Positions 9,751-19,419 of a stretch of 64,000 nucleotides of DNA are shown here, piece after piece (position 1 is the stretch's first letter; each line of letters begins with the position of its first letter). The stretch comes from Lentilitoribacter sp. Alg239-R112. Its GTDB lineage: Bacteria; Pseudomonadota; Alphaproteobacteria; Rhizobiales; Rhizobiaceae. The stretch spans positions 313,406-377,405 of the forward strand of contig NZ_LS999834.1 in assembly GCF_900537175.1 (NCBI RefSeq). The letters are read 5' to 3'. The notes under the pieces are model-generated. The model made no database searches. It was not told the DNA's origin and saw nothing but the letters and a program-made list of their open reading frames with translations. A program made the translations under genes and the position numbers.

Positions 9751-11190
9751 ATGCCAGTTCACCCACAAAACTATCAGCCAGCTCCACTTCATCTTAAACT
9801 GGGTGAAAAATTCTATGACGAAGTGAAACCAGCAAATTTTCCAGATACGATTCTCAGATATCGAAATCAAACTGCCGCTGAAACAATTGGGCTCGATACG
9901 CTTGCTAATGACGAGTGGATTTCGCACTTTAGCAGGTTCGAGCCACTTGAGCACAACCTATCGCGACCATTAGCGCTCCGTTATCATGGCCATCAATTTC
10001 GCAACTACAATCATGAACTTGGCGATGGGCGCGGATTTTTATTCGCCCAAGTTAAAGATAATGAAAATCGTTTACTTGATTTAGGAACCAAAGGTTCCGG
10101 TCAAACGCCTTGGTCAAGATCAGGAGATGGGCGCCTAACACTCAAAGGCGGCGTGCGAGAAGTGCTGGCAACGGAACTGCTCACAGCGCTTGGTGTCTAC
10201 ACATCCAAGAGTTTTAGTCTCGTAGAAACTAATGAAAAACTTGAGCGCAATGACGAACCATCCCCTACCCGATCGAGCGTATTAACTCGCCTAAATCATA
10301 GTCACATTCGCATTGGCACATTCCAACGACAACTGTTCCTTGAAGATCATGCCGCCATTGAACAACTTGTAAGTTACTCGAACGAGCATTATTTTCCACA
10401 TGCAAATGAACATCATAACCCACCGCTAGCTTTCTTTTCTTCTGTTGTCGAGCAGGTTGCCAAACTGGGCGCTGAATGGTTTGCCGCCGGTTTTGTTCAT
10501 GGTGTTCTAAATACCGATAATATTACGATAGCAGGTGAGAGTTTTGATTATGGACCGTGGCGTTTCCTGCCACACCTTGACCCTGAATTCACCGCAGCTT
10601 ACTTCGACCATTCCAGATTATATGCATTTGGTCGGCAGCCCGATGCACTTTATTGGAACTTGGCTCGATTAGCAGAATGTCTTTTACCTCTTTGCGCGCT
10701 TGAAGACCTAAAACAAGCACTCTCCAAGTTTTCAGAAACTTTCGAAACACAACTTCAAAGGCAAACCCTTGCCCGTCTTGGCATTGCACAAACATTGAGT
10801 GATACAGATCCAATTGTTGCGCAATTTTATCAAACTCTTAGAGATAGCGAAGCTGGTTATGAGCAGTGCTTTTTTGATCTTACTTGCGGTGCGCAAGCCG
10901 AGCGACTAGAAGCCAGTCCACAAAAAGACTTCTATCATCAGAGCAGTTTTATGCCGCTTATCGAGGCCATTCGCGAACGCGAACTTATTTCCGATGCAAA
11001 CGATGTTTTGTGCAGCGAACTCATGCAAAGAGGAAGATTAGCGCAAACGCTAATTATTGACGAAGTTGAGGCAATTTGGGCTTCAATTACGCAGAGCGAT
11101 GACTGGTCCTTATTTGAGGATAAAATTTCACGTATTCAAGAGTATGGAAGAGTTAATGATACACTACTCGCATATGGAATACTCAGATAA
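9751..11190 (+). CDS. selO: Protein adenylyltransferase SelO (YdiU/UPF0061)
   Basis: A pseudokinase-fold enzyme that transfers AMP to protein hydroxyl groups. In other bacteria it is linked to redox stress. The 479 residues match the family length. Recognisable family blocks are RYHGHQFRNYNHELGDGRG, LDLGTKGSGQTPWSRSGDGR, GGVREVLATELL and GFVHGVLNTDN followed by FDYGPWRF; the last holds the catalytic and metal-binding Asn/Asp. The ATG at 9751 has no strong ribosome binding site. The gene is convergent with the GGDEF-EAL gene, one base apart. Targets cannot be inferred. Confidence 0.93.
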   Translation: MPVHPQNYQPAPLHLKLGEKFYDEVKPANFPDTILRYRNQTAAETIGLDTLANDEWISHFSRFEPLEHNLSRPLALRYHGHQFRNYNHELGDGRGFLFAQVKDNENRLLDLGTKGSGQTPWSRSGDGRLTLKGGVREVLATELLTALGVYTSKSFSLVETNEKLERNDEPSPTRSSVLTRLNHSHIRIGTFQRQLFLEDHAAIEQLVSYSNEHYFPHANEHHNPPLAFFSSVVEQVAKLGAEWFAAGFVHGVLNTDNITIAGESFDYGPWRFLPHLDPEFTAAYFDHSRLYAFGRQPDALYWNLARLAECLLPLCALEDLKQALSKFSETFETQLQRQTLARLGIAQTLSDTDPIVAQFYQTLRDSEAGYEQCFFDLTCGAQAERLEASPQKDFYHQSSFMPLIEAIRERELISDANDVLCSELMQRGRLAQTLIIDEVEAIWASITQSDDWSLFEDKISRIQEYGRVNDTLLAYGILR

Positions 11191-11191
11191 C

Positions 11192-12547
11192 TTAGTATGG
11201 AAAAGCTATTGTTGTTCCGCGCGGAAGAACCCCTAAACTCTCGAGATAAGCACATGTATCTTTTGCGTTAATTGGCCGACCAAAGAAATAACCTTGCCCA
11301 TATCCGCAGCCCATATCATTTAACATTTCAGCTTGTTCTTCAGTCTCAATCCCTTCAGCAACCGCTGCGAGATCAAGCCCTTGGCACATGGCTAGAATAG
11401 CCTTTACAATATGTTCTGTGGGTTTATCAGTCGTAATCTCATTGACAAATGCACGATCAATTTTGACCTTATCAAAAGCAAAGTCGCGCAATCTACCAAG
11501 ACTTGATTGACCAGTTCCAAAATCATCAAGCGAGATGCCAATTCTTGCATCACGCAGTTCATTCATAATCTTGTTAGCAATTTCAGGATCACTCATTATC
11601 GCTGTTTCAGTTATTTCCATCTCAACAGCGCGTGTATCAATACCGGCCTTGCCCAAAATCGCGATAATGCTTGATGCCGTTGTAGGATCAACTAATTGGG
11701 CCGATGATAGATTGAATGATAAGAACATGCCTTCAGGCCATGTTTGAGCAACTTTTGATGCTTTCCGCAAAAGCACCTCTGTTAATTGATCAATAAACCC
11801 GCGTTCTTCGGCTAGGGGAATGAAGATATCTGGCGGCACAAACCCCAACTCACGGTCTGTCCAGCGTGCGAGAGCTTCAAAACCAACCGGCATCTTAGTA
11901 CTCAAATTTACAATGGGTTGGAAATGAACCTCGACTTCATCACTGTTAATGGCACGGCGTAATGCTTGCTCAATCAATGTGCCACGTTTAATTTGCTCTG
12001 CTATTTCCTCTGAATATACAGTGATCTGATTGCGGCCCCGGCGCTTAGAACGATAAAGTGCAGTATCTGCACTTTCCATAAGCGTATTATTATCTTCACC
12101 AGCAAATGGATAAATAGAAAAGCCAAAAGAAGAGGACAATCGAACGTTTCGTTCACCTAAGTCATAAGGTGCTGAGAGGACTTCGGCGAGAACTTTGCCA
12201 AGTTTTGTTGCACTATCCTGATCGAAAACCAATGGAAGCAAGAAGCCAAATTCATCCCCCTCCAGCCGTGCACATGTTGCGCCAGCAGGTAGACAATTTT
12301 TTAGACGGTGAGCAATTTGACAGAGAATTTCATCTCCGGCAGCATGACCAAAGAGGTCGTTGATCGGCTTAAAACCATCAATGTTCATAATACCAACAGT
12401 GAATGGCGCAGGATCTTGTGCTCGTTCGTCAACAAGTCTTGCGATTTTATCAGTTAATCGCCACCTGTTGCCCAAACCCGTGAGCGAATCCGTAAAACGG
12501 GATCGTTCATCTCTGTGGACATCTGCATTTTGGGCATTCAAATCCAT
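11192..12547 (-). CDS. Cytosolic GGDEF-EAL protein, probable c-di-GMP phosphodiesterase
   Basis: A cyclic-di-GMP turnover protein of 451 residues with almost no N-terminal sensor. The GGDEF domain begins near residue 18 (DSLTGLGNR), but its active-site motif reads EGDEF (96-100), and no RxxD inhibitory site precedes it. The EAL domain (about 190-440) is complete: GFEALARW, NLSSAQL, EITETAI, DDFGTGQSSL, KIDRAFV and AEGIET. Net activity is therefore most likely hydrolysis of c-di-GMP, with GGDEF as a weak cyclase or GTP-binding regulator. No membrane segment is present. Confidence 0.9.
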   Translation of the reverse strand: MDLNAQNADVHRDERSRFTDSLTGLGNRWRLTDKIARLVDERAQDPAPFTVGIMNIDGFKPINDLFGHAAGDEILCQIAHRLKNCLPAGATCARLEGDEFGFLLPLVFDQDSATKLGKVLAEVLSAPYDLGERNVRLSSSFGFSIYPFAGEDNNTLMESADTALYRSKRRGRNQITVYSEEIAEQIKRGTLIEQALRRAINSDEVEVHFQPIVNLSTKMPVGFEALARWTDRELGFVPPDIFIPLAEERGFIDQLTEVLLRKASKVAQTWPEGMFLSFNLSSAQLVDPTTASSIIAILGKAGIDTRAVEMEITETAIMSDPEIANKIMNELRDARIGISLDDFGTGQSSLGRLRDFAFDKVKIDRAFVNEITTDKPTEHIVKAILAMCQGLDLAAVAEGIETEEQAEMLNDMGCGYGQGYFFGRPINAKDTCAYLESLGVLPRGTTIAFPY

Positions 12548-13089
12548 GAAACTTAAAAACTCTCAATCGTTTCAGAGCATTATCCAGAATACTACTCTAC
12601 TAAGCTTTTAAAATATAAATGTTAATTTTATCCTATCGTTAATCCATGATTTAGAGGGTTAAAATCGATAATAAGATAGTAAACTGATATGACGTAAATC
12701 GTTGATATAGGTTAGAATTGAGCCAGTTCTGTATAGGTTTTTGAGTTTAGAAAAAATTGCAAGACTCGTTGTTTTCCAGCATACTAGTAGCCGAAAGACC
12801 AGTTTTTGGGACGATGAAGAGTATCGAATAAATCAAAAGCACCACAATTATCTTCGCTACCGCCAATACCAACTGTATTTCCAACAAAGGCAAAGATGTT
12901 TGGTAACCACGCCGGAACACAATTTAAAGGATTTGCAAAAGAAACACCCTCTAGAAACAATTGCTCAAGTCTGTTTATTGAAGATATTTCATCCATATTA
13001 CAATTCTCAAGCCAGATATGTTCTGATTGCTTTCTAAAGAATCAGATATAGTTTGCACATCAATAATTTTACATAAGATACAATTTGAT
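12548..13089. other. 542-base AT-rich intergenic region
   Basis: Separates the divergent GGDEF-EAL and mutL genes. It contains one possible small reverse-strand gene (12784-12996, listed separately). The rest is AT-rich with no RNA gene, terminator or repeat that I can recognise. Promoters for both flanking genes must lie here. Confidence 0.5.
12784..12996 (-). CDS. Possible 70-residue hypothetical protein
   Basis: An ATG-initiated frame of 70 residues lies within the unusually long gap upstream of the GGDEF-EAL gene, on the same strand. Its composition is protein-like: a hydrophobic middle (VPAWLPNIFAFVG) followed by a Gly-rich then polar, aromatic C-terminus ending NWSFGY, with two Cys. 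Codon choice is not obviously unlike its neighbours. The ribosome binding site is weak (GAGAA about eight bases upstream). I do not recognise a family, and it may be a chance frame. Confidence 0.3.
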   Translation of the reverse strand: MDEISSINRLEQLFLEGVSFANPLNCVPAWLPNIFAFVGNTVGIGGSEDNCGAFDLFDTLHRPKNWSFGY

Positions 13090-14895
13090 ATGAATATTCG
13101 CAGATTATCCGACACAATGGTCAATCAAATCGCTGCTGGGGAAGTTGTTGAACGACCAGCAAGCGTGATAAAAGAGTTGGTCGAAAATGCGATAGATGCT
13201 GGCGCAACACGTATCGAAATTGCAACGGCTTCGGGCGGGAAAGCACTATTGCGCGTCATTGATAACGGTCATGGCATGAATGAACAAGACCTGAGACTGG
13301 CAATTGAACGCCACTGCACATCAAAGGTCACCGAACGTCTTGACGAGATCAAATCTTTAGGCTTTCGCGGAGAAGCATTACCGTCAATTGGTTCGGTAGC
13401 CAAATTGAAAATTGTCAGTCGGACAAAAGTTGCAAGCAATGGTCACGAAATTGAAGTGATTGGTGGGCAAATATCCGACGTCAAACCGAAGGCGGCAAAT
13501 CTTGGAACCATTGTCGAGGTGCGGGACCTTTTTTTCGCGACACCTGCACGCTTGAAATTCATGAAAACGGATAGAGCAGAAAATACAGCGATCTCGGACA
13601 CCTTGCGCCGGATTGCAATTGCATTTCCCAATATCCATTTTGTGTTATCCGGCCCAGATCGTTCGACCTTAGAATTCAAATCCGCCGGAAATGACAATCT
13701 TGCACGCATCGCTCAAATATTGGGGAGAGATTTCTCACAGAATACAATTGAGATAGACGCTGAGCGAGAGCACATTGAACTAGCAGGGTATGTTGGCGTA
13801 CCAACATTTAATCGCGGAAATTCACTTCATCAATTTGCCTATGTGAATGGTCGACCTATCCAAGACAAGTTGGTTCTTTCTGCTTTGAGGGGTGCTTACT
13901 CAGACCGCTTACCTCGCGGGCGCTACCCCGTCGCCGTTCTGTTCATTAAATTGGATCCAGCGCTTGTCGATGTTAACGTTCATCCGGCTAAAGCTGATGT
14001 GCGTTTTCGCGATCCTCAACTGGTCAGAGGTCTCATTATTGGCGCCATTCGCCAAGCATTAGGTGATGAAGGTGACCGCTCATCAACAACTGCAACCGAA
14101 GATTTAAAGAACACATTCCGAGCGGACACATTTTCATCTGACAACAGGGCTGCTTATACAGCAGCACCTTATACAGCCGCTGATTGGTCTCATAAAGCAT
14201 CACCCAGCCGACCATTGCAAGATGGTTTTGGTGAAACTCAGCAGAGCCAATTTGACATTGCTCAACAGCCATCTGCCCGCATGGATACAGTTGAAAACAA
14301 CGACGTAGCGATAACTTTTCGTCTCGGAGCAGCACGTGCGCAAATTCACGAAAACTATATTCTTTCACAAACAGAAAATGGGATGATTATCATCGATCAA
14401 CATGCCGCTCATGAGCGAATTGTATATGAACGTATGAAGAAGGCGCTTTATGGTGATGCTATTAAAACCCAAGTCTTGCTCATACCGCAGATTGTTGATC
14501 TTAGTGAAGATGAATGTGATCGACTTATTGAATTATCAGAAGATTTCAAATCATTGGGCCTATATATTGAACGCTTTGGACCAGGCGCAATCGCAGTTCG
14601 AGAAACACCGGCAATCCTGGGTGAGATAGATGCAAGTGGCCTTATCAAACAACTTAGCGATGAGGTTGCCGAATGGGATGATATGTCTGGTCTTGCACAA
14701 AGGTTAGAAGCGGTCGCATCCACTATGGCATGCCATAGTTCGGTACGTTCTGGCCGCCGGATGCAGGCAGATGAAATGAACGCGCTCTTGAGACAAATGG
14801 AGCAAACACCCGGTTCTGGGCAATGCAACCATGGGCGCCCAACCTACATTGAATTGGGTCTCGATGATATTGAGAAACTATTCTCCAGACGTTGA
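13090..14895 (+). CDS. mutL: DNA mismatch repair protein MutL
   Basis: Couples MutS mismatch recognition to strand incision. It has 601 residues from the ATG at 13090, whose N-terminus [20 protein letters not shown] is the canonical one; the frame is open 21 codons further upstream but that part has no family character. The GHKL ATPase motifs are [18 protein letters not shown] and [13 protein letters not shown]. The C-terminal domain carries [12 protein letters not shown], fitting the DQHA(X)2E(X)4E endonuclease motif, with [10 protein letters not shown] and CNHGRPT. It is therefore predicted to be a nicking MutL of the kind found in bacteria without MutH. Confidence 0.97.
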   Translation: MNIRRLSDTMVNQIAAGEVVERPASVIKELVENAIDAGATRIEIATASGGKALLRVIDNGHGMNEQDLRLAIERHCTSKVTERLDEIKSLGFRGEALPSIGSVAKLKIVSRTKVASNGHEIEVIGGQISDVKPKAANLGTIVEVRDLFFATPARLKFMKTDRAENTAISDTLRRIAIAFPNIHFVLSGPDRSTLEFKSAGNDNLARIAQILGRDFSQNTIEIDAEREHIELAGYVGVPTFNRGNSLHQFAYVNGRPIQDKLVLSALRGAYSDRLPRGRYPVAVLFIKLDPALVDVNVHPAKADVRFRDPQLVRGLIIGAIRQALGDEGDRSSTTATEDLKNTFRADTFSSDNRAAYTAAPYTAADWSHKASPSRPLQDGFGETQQSQFDIAQQPSARMDTVENNDVAITFRLGAARAQIHENYILSQTENGMIIIDQHAAHERIVYERMKKALYGDAIKTQVLLIPQIVDLSEDECDRLIELSEDFKSLGLYIERFGPGAIAVRETPAILGEIDASGLIKQLSDEVAEWDDMSGLAQRLEAVASTMACHSSVRSGRRMQADEMNALLRQMEQTPGSGQCNHGRPTYIELGLDDIEKLFSRR

Positions 14896-14991
14896 GTATA
14901 AGGAAGAAGTTGCATTGATTATAGTAGAGTATTATTAAGTTACATCAGCTGACTAATATGCATTTAGAGCAAAGAGCGCCTTGGAGATCAC

Positions 14992-15198
14992 ATGAACCAA
15001 TTTGAAAAATCAGATATCGCAAAGATCAGATATCTAGACGCAGACTTTCAGGTCATAATTCAAGGTAGTTATGTAGTATGCGCTATTACGGGTGAAAGGA
15101 TACCTGTAGATGAGCTCAAATACTGGAGCGTTGCGCGTCAGGAAGCATACATTGATGTTCAGGCCTCTTATACGGCTGAATTACAAAACATGGCGTGA
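14992..15198 (+). CDS. DUF2093 family small protein
   Basis: A 68-residue protein matching the DUF2093 pattern: KIRYLDADFQVIIQGSYVVCAITGERIP-type strand-rich core, seen here as IQGSYVVCAITGERIPVDEL and YWSVARQEAY. It is found mainly in alphaproteobacteria, often next to lpxK or mutL as here. TTGGAG lies seven bases before the ATG. The function is unknown. It converges on lpxK. Confidence 0.82.
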   Translation: MNQFEKSDIAKIRYLDADFQVIIQGSYVVCAITGERIPVDELKYWSVARQEAYIDVQASYTAELQNMA

Positions 15199-15228
15199 GC
15201 AAACTCAGCTGGTGTGAGATGAGTACGT

Positions 15229-16245
15229 TCACTTATTTTTAAAGTTCTTGATTGCCCGATCAATAATAACCGCACTCGTTGCAGGATCATCAAACACCAG
15301 CTCGACATCAAGAACCTTTAACATTTCTGAAAATTCTTTTGATTTACCAAGACCCGACTGGAGACGTACGAAGTCTTTCATGGTTGTTACCAGTTCAAGA
15401 TCGGACTTTTTTGCTAGTGCAATAAGTTCGTCAATTTCATCATCAGTATAATAATGATGATCTGAAAATGATCTTGTTATCTCAAGTTTGGCACCAGTTT
15501 TTCCCAATGATGTAAAGAATTTTTGAGGATCACCAATTCCTGCGAAAGCAAGATACTTTTTGTCCGCAAATTCTGAACCTGATTTTGACTTTAATACAGC
15601 ATTGTAGACAGGTTTTGCCGATCGTGCAGCTATACGAATAAGACTGTCGGCAGTATTTCCTTCACCGATTACGCATAATGCATGGGCATAGATCATCTGA
15701 TCTCTCAAAGGTGCACGTACAGGACCTGCTGGAATAACTTTACCATTGCCCAGACCGCGTACAGAATCGACAACAAGAACAGAATAGTCAAACCACAGAT
15801 GCGCGCTTTGAAAACCATCATCCATAAGAATGATATCAACACCGTGCTCTATAAGTGCCAAAGCGCCGGCGTGACGATCTTGTGAAACCATGGTAGGGGC
15901 GACCTCAGCCAATAGGATTGGTTCATCACCGACATATTTTGCGCTATGATGAGATAGATCAACTAATGTCGGTGACGACGCTGTTCCACCATACCCGCGC
16001 GTTAGGATACCCGGCTTTAGCCCTCGCATTAAGGCTGCTTTTGCAAATGCAATAGCTGTGGGAGTTTTGCCTGCGCCTCCGACAGTAAAATTGCCTATAC
16101 ATATAACAGGCACATCAACGTTTCGCCGCGTTGCTTTGATCATTCGACCGGATGCTATTTTTCCATAGATCCACGAAATCGGTGACAATAATGCCGCCTG
16201 CAATCCAGGTTTCTGATACCAAAATGGAGGAGCTTCAGACGCCAT
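15229..16245 (-). CDS. lpxK: Tetraacyldisaccharide 4'-kinase
   Basis: Phosphorylates the 4' position of the lipid A disaccharide at the inner membrane. The 338 residues include an N-terminal membrane-associating segment and a Walker A loop, GNFTVGGAGKTPTAIAF, around residues 52-68. GILTRGYGG and LMDDGFQSAHL are typical family blocks. Its start overlaps the 3' end of waaA by 11 bases, so the two are translated together in the lipid A/Kdo operon. Confidence 0.95.
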   Translation of the reverse strand: MASEAPPFWYQKPGLQAALLSPISWIYGKIASGRMIKATRRNVDVPVICIGNFTVGGAGKTPTAIAFAKAALMRGLKPGILTRGYGGTASSPTLVDLSHHSAKYVGDEPILLAEVAPTMVSQDRHAGALALIEHGVDIILMDDGFQSAHLWFDYSVLVVDSVRGLGNGKVIPAGPVRAPLRDQMIYAHALCVIGEGNTADSLIRIAARSAKPVYNAVLKSKSGSEFADKKYLAFAGIGDPQKFFTSLGKTGAKLEITRSFSDHHYYTDDEIDELIALAKKSDLELVTTMKDFVRLQSGLGKSKEFSEMLKVLDVELVFDDPATSAVIIDRAIKNFKNK

Positions 16246-17581
16246 CCTTCATTCCATTTAACTGTTTGATTGGTTTTTGTCGCTCAAGGCTAGATTCGAT
16301 TACGAGCGGCGTCAAATAAGGTTCTAAATCTTGAATCGTTTTTTCAAGTGAGCCACGCATATTCTGAACGGTTGATAATCCTGCATCAATCATTCCCTGC
16401 CGCGCGTCTTCGTTAGACATAAGATGCTCAACGCATTGGGCAAGTGTGTCAGTGTCTTTAACAATACGTGCAGCGTTATTTTGCAAAAGCGTACGGAATG
16501 CTTCTCTGAAATTCTGAACATTTGGGCCTGTTAATATAGCTGTTTCAAGCATTGCCGGTTCAATTGGGTTTTGGCCGCCCTCGCCTTTTATGGATTTTCC
16601 AACAAAAACAATCGATACAAGCCTCAGATAAAGCCCCATCTCGCCAGTGGTATCACCCAGTAATACATCAATGTCTTTTGTTACAGGTTCGCCTTTTGAT
16701 TTCCGTGCAACTTTCAACCCCTTATCATTGAGCATCTTCTCAATAGCATCAGCACGTTCCACATGGCGGGGCACAATGATCAAAATCGAATCTGGATTAT
16801 TCTTACTGACCAATTTGTGTGCGTCAGCAACAATCTCTTCCTCACCGTCAAATGTCGAAATAGCTGCCCATGATGTTCGATTTTCCAAACTATGACTATA
16901 AATGGAGAAATCTTCATCCTTCACGGGCGGAAGATCTGAATCAACTTTCAAATTGCCCGAAACTGTAACTGGGTTTGCGCCAAGTGAAGAAAAACGAGTT
17001 GCATCAAGCTCAGTTTGCGCGACCACATGAGAGAGGTTCTCAAAAAGTGCATCGGCGAGTTTCGGTGATCTACTCCATGTTGCAAAAGACTTATCAGATA
17101 TCCGACCATTGACTAAAATCTGAGGAATACGTCTCGCGCCCAGTTCCAAAATAGTCATCGGCCAAATTTCAGACTCCGAAATAATGACAAGATCAGGGCG
17201 CCAATGGTTAAGAAAATTGCTGACAGCGGGCTTTAAATCAAGCGGCACATATTGATGTATAACCGCCTCACCCAATCTTTCATTAGCTATGTTCGCTGAC
17301 GTAACCGTTCCGGTTGTAACAACAACAGCAATCCCCCGACGAACGACCTCTTCAATTAGTGGTATGATAGCTACAGTTTCGCCAACACTTGCCGCATGGA
17401 ACCAAATTAGAGGCCCATCAGGTCGCACTTGCTTTGAACGGCCATATCTTTCACTGCGACGAGCACGCTCTTCTTTTCCTTTTGCTGCTCTAACCGATAA
17501 GTATGGTCCAAGCATCGGATAGACAGCAGCTCCCGTGAGACGATAGCCGTGCAATAACATTCGTGCAAAAAAACTACTCAT
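16235..17581 (-). CDS. waaA: 3-deoxy-D-manno-octulosonic acid (Kdo) transferase
   Basis: Transfers Kdo from CMP-Kdo to lipid IVA, building the LPS inner core. The 448 residues begin with a membrane anchor (LLHGYRLTGAAVYPMLGPYL) and continue as a GT-B glycosyltransferase. Family blocks are IWFHAASVGE, VVTTGTVTSA and, near the C-terminus, KGEGGQNPIEPA in the nucleotide-sugar site. It lies between the acyltransferase gene (4-base ATGA overlap at its start) and lpxK. Confidence 0.95.
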   Translation of the reverse strand: MSSFFARMLLHGYRLTGAAVYPMLGPYLSVRAAKGKEERARRSERYGRSKQVRPDGPLIWFHAASVGETVAIIPLIEEVVRRGIAVVVTTGTVTSANIANERLGEAVIHQYVPLDLKPAVSNFLNHWRPDLVIISESEIWPMTILELGARRIPQILVNGRISDKSFATWSRSPKLADALFENLSHVVAQTELDATRFSSLGANPVTVSGNLKVDSDLPPVKDEDFSIYSHSLENRTSWAAISTFDGEEEIVADAHKLVSKNNPDSILIIVPRHVERADAIEKMLNDKGLKVARKSKGEPVTKDIDVLLGDTTGEMGLYLRLVSIVFVGKSIKGEGGQNPIEPAMLETAILTGPNVQNFREAFRTLLQNNAARIVKDTDTLAQCVEHLMSNEDARQGMIDAGLSTVQNMRGSLEKTIQDLEPYLTPLVIESSLERQKPIKQLNGMKDGV

Positions 17582-18297
17582 ATACTATGACCAACAACCT
17601 CATATGCTTCTCGGGTAACGTTGTTCAATTCTGCATCAACTTGTTTACGCAACATATCTAGCTCCTCCCCCGAACTATCACCGGGCACAAAAACAGGATT
17701 TCCAACTCTGACACAGGATTTGCCAAATGGTAAATTGATTGTGGTTTTGTCCCAGCTACCTTCTATCACCTTAAATCGACTTGTTGCAATTGCCAAAGGC
17801 ACAATAGGCCGACCCGAAAGTTTTGCGAGCGTGACGATACCTTTGCCCGATTCGCGTGGTTCGCCTTTTGAGATATCGGCAATCACACAAACATTTTTTC
17901 CCGTTTTTAGAAAACCTAATAATTCAAGTATAGCAGACACGCCGCCCTTTTTAAGGGTTGCCTCCCTTATTCTCCCACCAGAACCACGTACAACATCATA
18001 CCCGGCAAGGTTCAAAACAATTGCATTAAATTCTGCGTCTTTGCTTTTGGATACCAAAGCAACCATATTTTTGCGTTTATGTCGCGGGTAAACATAAGGC
18101 ATGAGGAAATGCTGACCGTGCCAAATAGCAAAGATCACCGGCTCATGCGCTTCAGATGCTTCAAGTTGCAGTTGATGATCTTTATCAAGCTTATTTGAAT
18201 AACACACAAAGGATAAGGTTTTGTGCACCAAATAACCCACAATATGTTGAAAGGCTTTTGATCGAAATATTCTCTTACTCAACCTTGGTTTACCCAA
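17578..18297 (-). CDS. LPLAT/DUF374-family acyltransferase-like protein
   Basis: A 239-residue member of the lysophospholipid acyltransferase superfamily (DUF374 branch). The WHGQHFLMPYV block carries the family His, followed by VALVSKSKDAEFNA, VRGSGGRIREATL and PIVPLAIATSRFKV. It is embedded at the head of waaA-lpxK, so a role in lipid A or outer-membrane lipid acylation is reasonable. The acyl donor and acceptor are not known. It overlaps waaA by four bases. Confidence 0.85.
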   Translation of the reverse strand: MGKPRLSKRIFRSKAFQHIVGYLVHKTLSFVCYSNKLDKDHQLQLEASEAHEPVIFAIWHGQHFLMPYVYPRHKRKNMVALVSKSKDAEFNAIVLNLAGYDVVRGSGGRIREATLKKGGVSAILELLGFLKTGKNVCVIADISKGEPRESGKGIVTLAKLSGRPIVPLAIATSRFKVIEGSWDKTTINLPFGKSCVRVGNPVFVPGDSSGEELDMLRKQVDAELNNVTREAYEVVGHSI

Positions 18298-18343
18298 GTT
18301 AAATTCCTCTCACATCGGGAAAGCAAAGAAGTGCGAAGATATA

Positions 18344-18580
18344 CTAGTCTCCTAGACCAGGCTCAAGCAACTTATGCATATGAACAATAAAATAACGCAT
18401 GTGCGCATTATCGACAGTCATTTGCGCCTTAGATTTCCAAGCTGCTAGTGCTTTCTCATAATTAGGATAGATACCAACTACGTCCAAATCCTCAAGATCG
18501 CGAAACTCAATACCCTCGAGGGACTCTAGTTCACCACCAAATACAAGGTGCAACAGTTGTTTTTGCTCTTCATTCGCCAT
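18344..18580 (-). CDS. DUF4170 family small protein
   Basis: A 78-residue acidic protein with the DUF4170 pattern: LLHLVFGGELESLEG, DVVGIYPNYEKALAAWKSKA and MRYFIVHMHKLLEP. It is conserved in alphaproteobacteria, commonly between a cysQ-like gene and the lipid A genes, as here. The function is unknown; the position suggests it belongs to the same transcription unit. Confidence 0.85.
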   Translation of the reverse strand: MANEEQKQLLHLVFGGELESLEGIEFRDLEDLDVVGIYPNYEKALAAWKSKAQMTVDNAHMRYFIVHMHKLLEPGLGD

Positions 18581-18621
18581 TTGTCTAGTTCCTTAATGTC
18601 GACCCAAAAATGGGCGTAAAT

Positions 18622-19419
18622 CTATTTAGCAGTTTTCAATGCATTTATCATGCCTGCTATATAACTTGGGCTTGTAGCAAACAAAAGGCCATGCTCGACA
18701 TCGGGCGTATTATAAACAACATCCTTCCGATCACTGTCTTGTAATTTAAAACCCGCTTCTTGAATAATGATATCAGCTGCTGCCATATCCCAATCACGGG
18801 AATTTTTTCGCACAAAGATCCCATCAGCTTTGCTCTCTGCCAGACCTGCAAGCCTTAAAGCTAAAGAACGCGATCCATCAATCCGAGTAATAGAACGATC
18901 AAACTCTACATCTACATTTTTGGAAACTTCATGCGGTACGATTACATGGTTTAAACGTTCTATATCACCAGCCATGGTTTTTGAGATAGAGTTGCCATCA
19001 ATGAAGCAACCCATATTTCTGGATGCTTTATATAATATGTTCTGAACGGGTGCATATAACACGCCATGTATCGGTCTACCGCCTGCTACAATCGCAATGG
19101 AAACACACCATTGATCGGTACCCGCAATGAACGCGCGTGTTCCATCAATTGGATCCACCACGAAAACCAGATCCTTATTCAATCTTGAAAGGTCGTCCTC
19201 AATCTCCTCTGAAAGCCATCCATAGTTAGGGCGCAGCTCAAGCAGTGTGGACTTAAGAAATTGATCAATTTCTATATCTGCCTCACTGACGGGAGAGCGG
19301 CCATGACCTTTATACCAAACTTCCGGGTCTTTTCTAAAGTGCTTCAAAGCGATTGCACCGGCTTGAAAAGCAGCCTCTTCAATGAGCATTAGGTCTTGTG
19401 GATTGAATAGATCAGTCAC
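18622..19419 (-). CDS. 3'(2'),5'-bisphosphate nucleotidase / inositol-monophosphatase family (CysQ-like)
   Basis: A Mg-dependent, Li-sensitive phosphatase of 265 residues. The metal site is complete: a Glu in WLSEEIEDDLS, DPIDGTRAFIAG with the catalytic Asp/Ile/Asp, and the late WDMAAADIIIQEAG. In this genomic position the protein is usually annotated as CysQ, which clears PAP from sulfate assimilation, but inositol-phosphatase activity cannot be excluded. Its start overlaps the stop of the pmbA gene by eight bases. Confidence 0.85.
   Translation of the reverse strand: MTDLFNPQDLMLIEEAAFQAGAIALKHFRKDPEVWYKGHGRSPVSEADIEIDQFLKSTLLELRPNYGWLSEEIEDDLSRLNKDLVFVVDPIDGTRAFIAGTDQWCVSIAIVAGGRPIHGVLYAPVQNILYKASRNMGCFIDGNSISKTMAGDIERLNHVIVPHEVSKNVDVEFDRSITRIDGSRSLALRLAGLAESKADGIFVRKNSRDWDMAAADIIIQEAGFKLQDSDRKDVVYNTPDVEHGLLFATSPSYIAGMINALKTAK

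Noticed and set aside
12784..12996. Lasso-peptide or double-glycine bacteriocin precursor (Thr two before Gly, GG motif in the C-terminal half)
   Set aside because: No cyclase, protease, maturase or exporter gene adjoins it, and the leader is atypical. The resemblance is probably chance.
12741..13037. 98-codon forward-strand frame before mutL
   Set aside because: It lacks a ribosome binding site and its composition (clusters of Tyr, Gln, His) is not protein-like.
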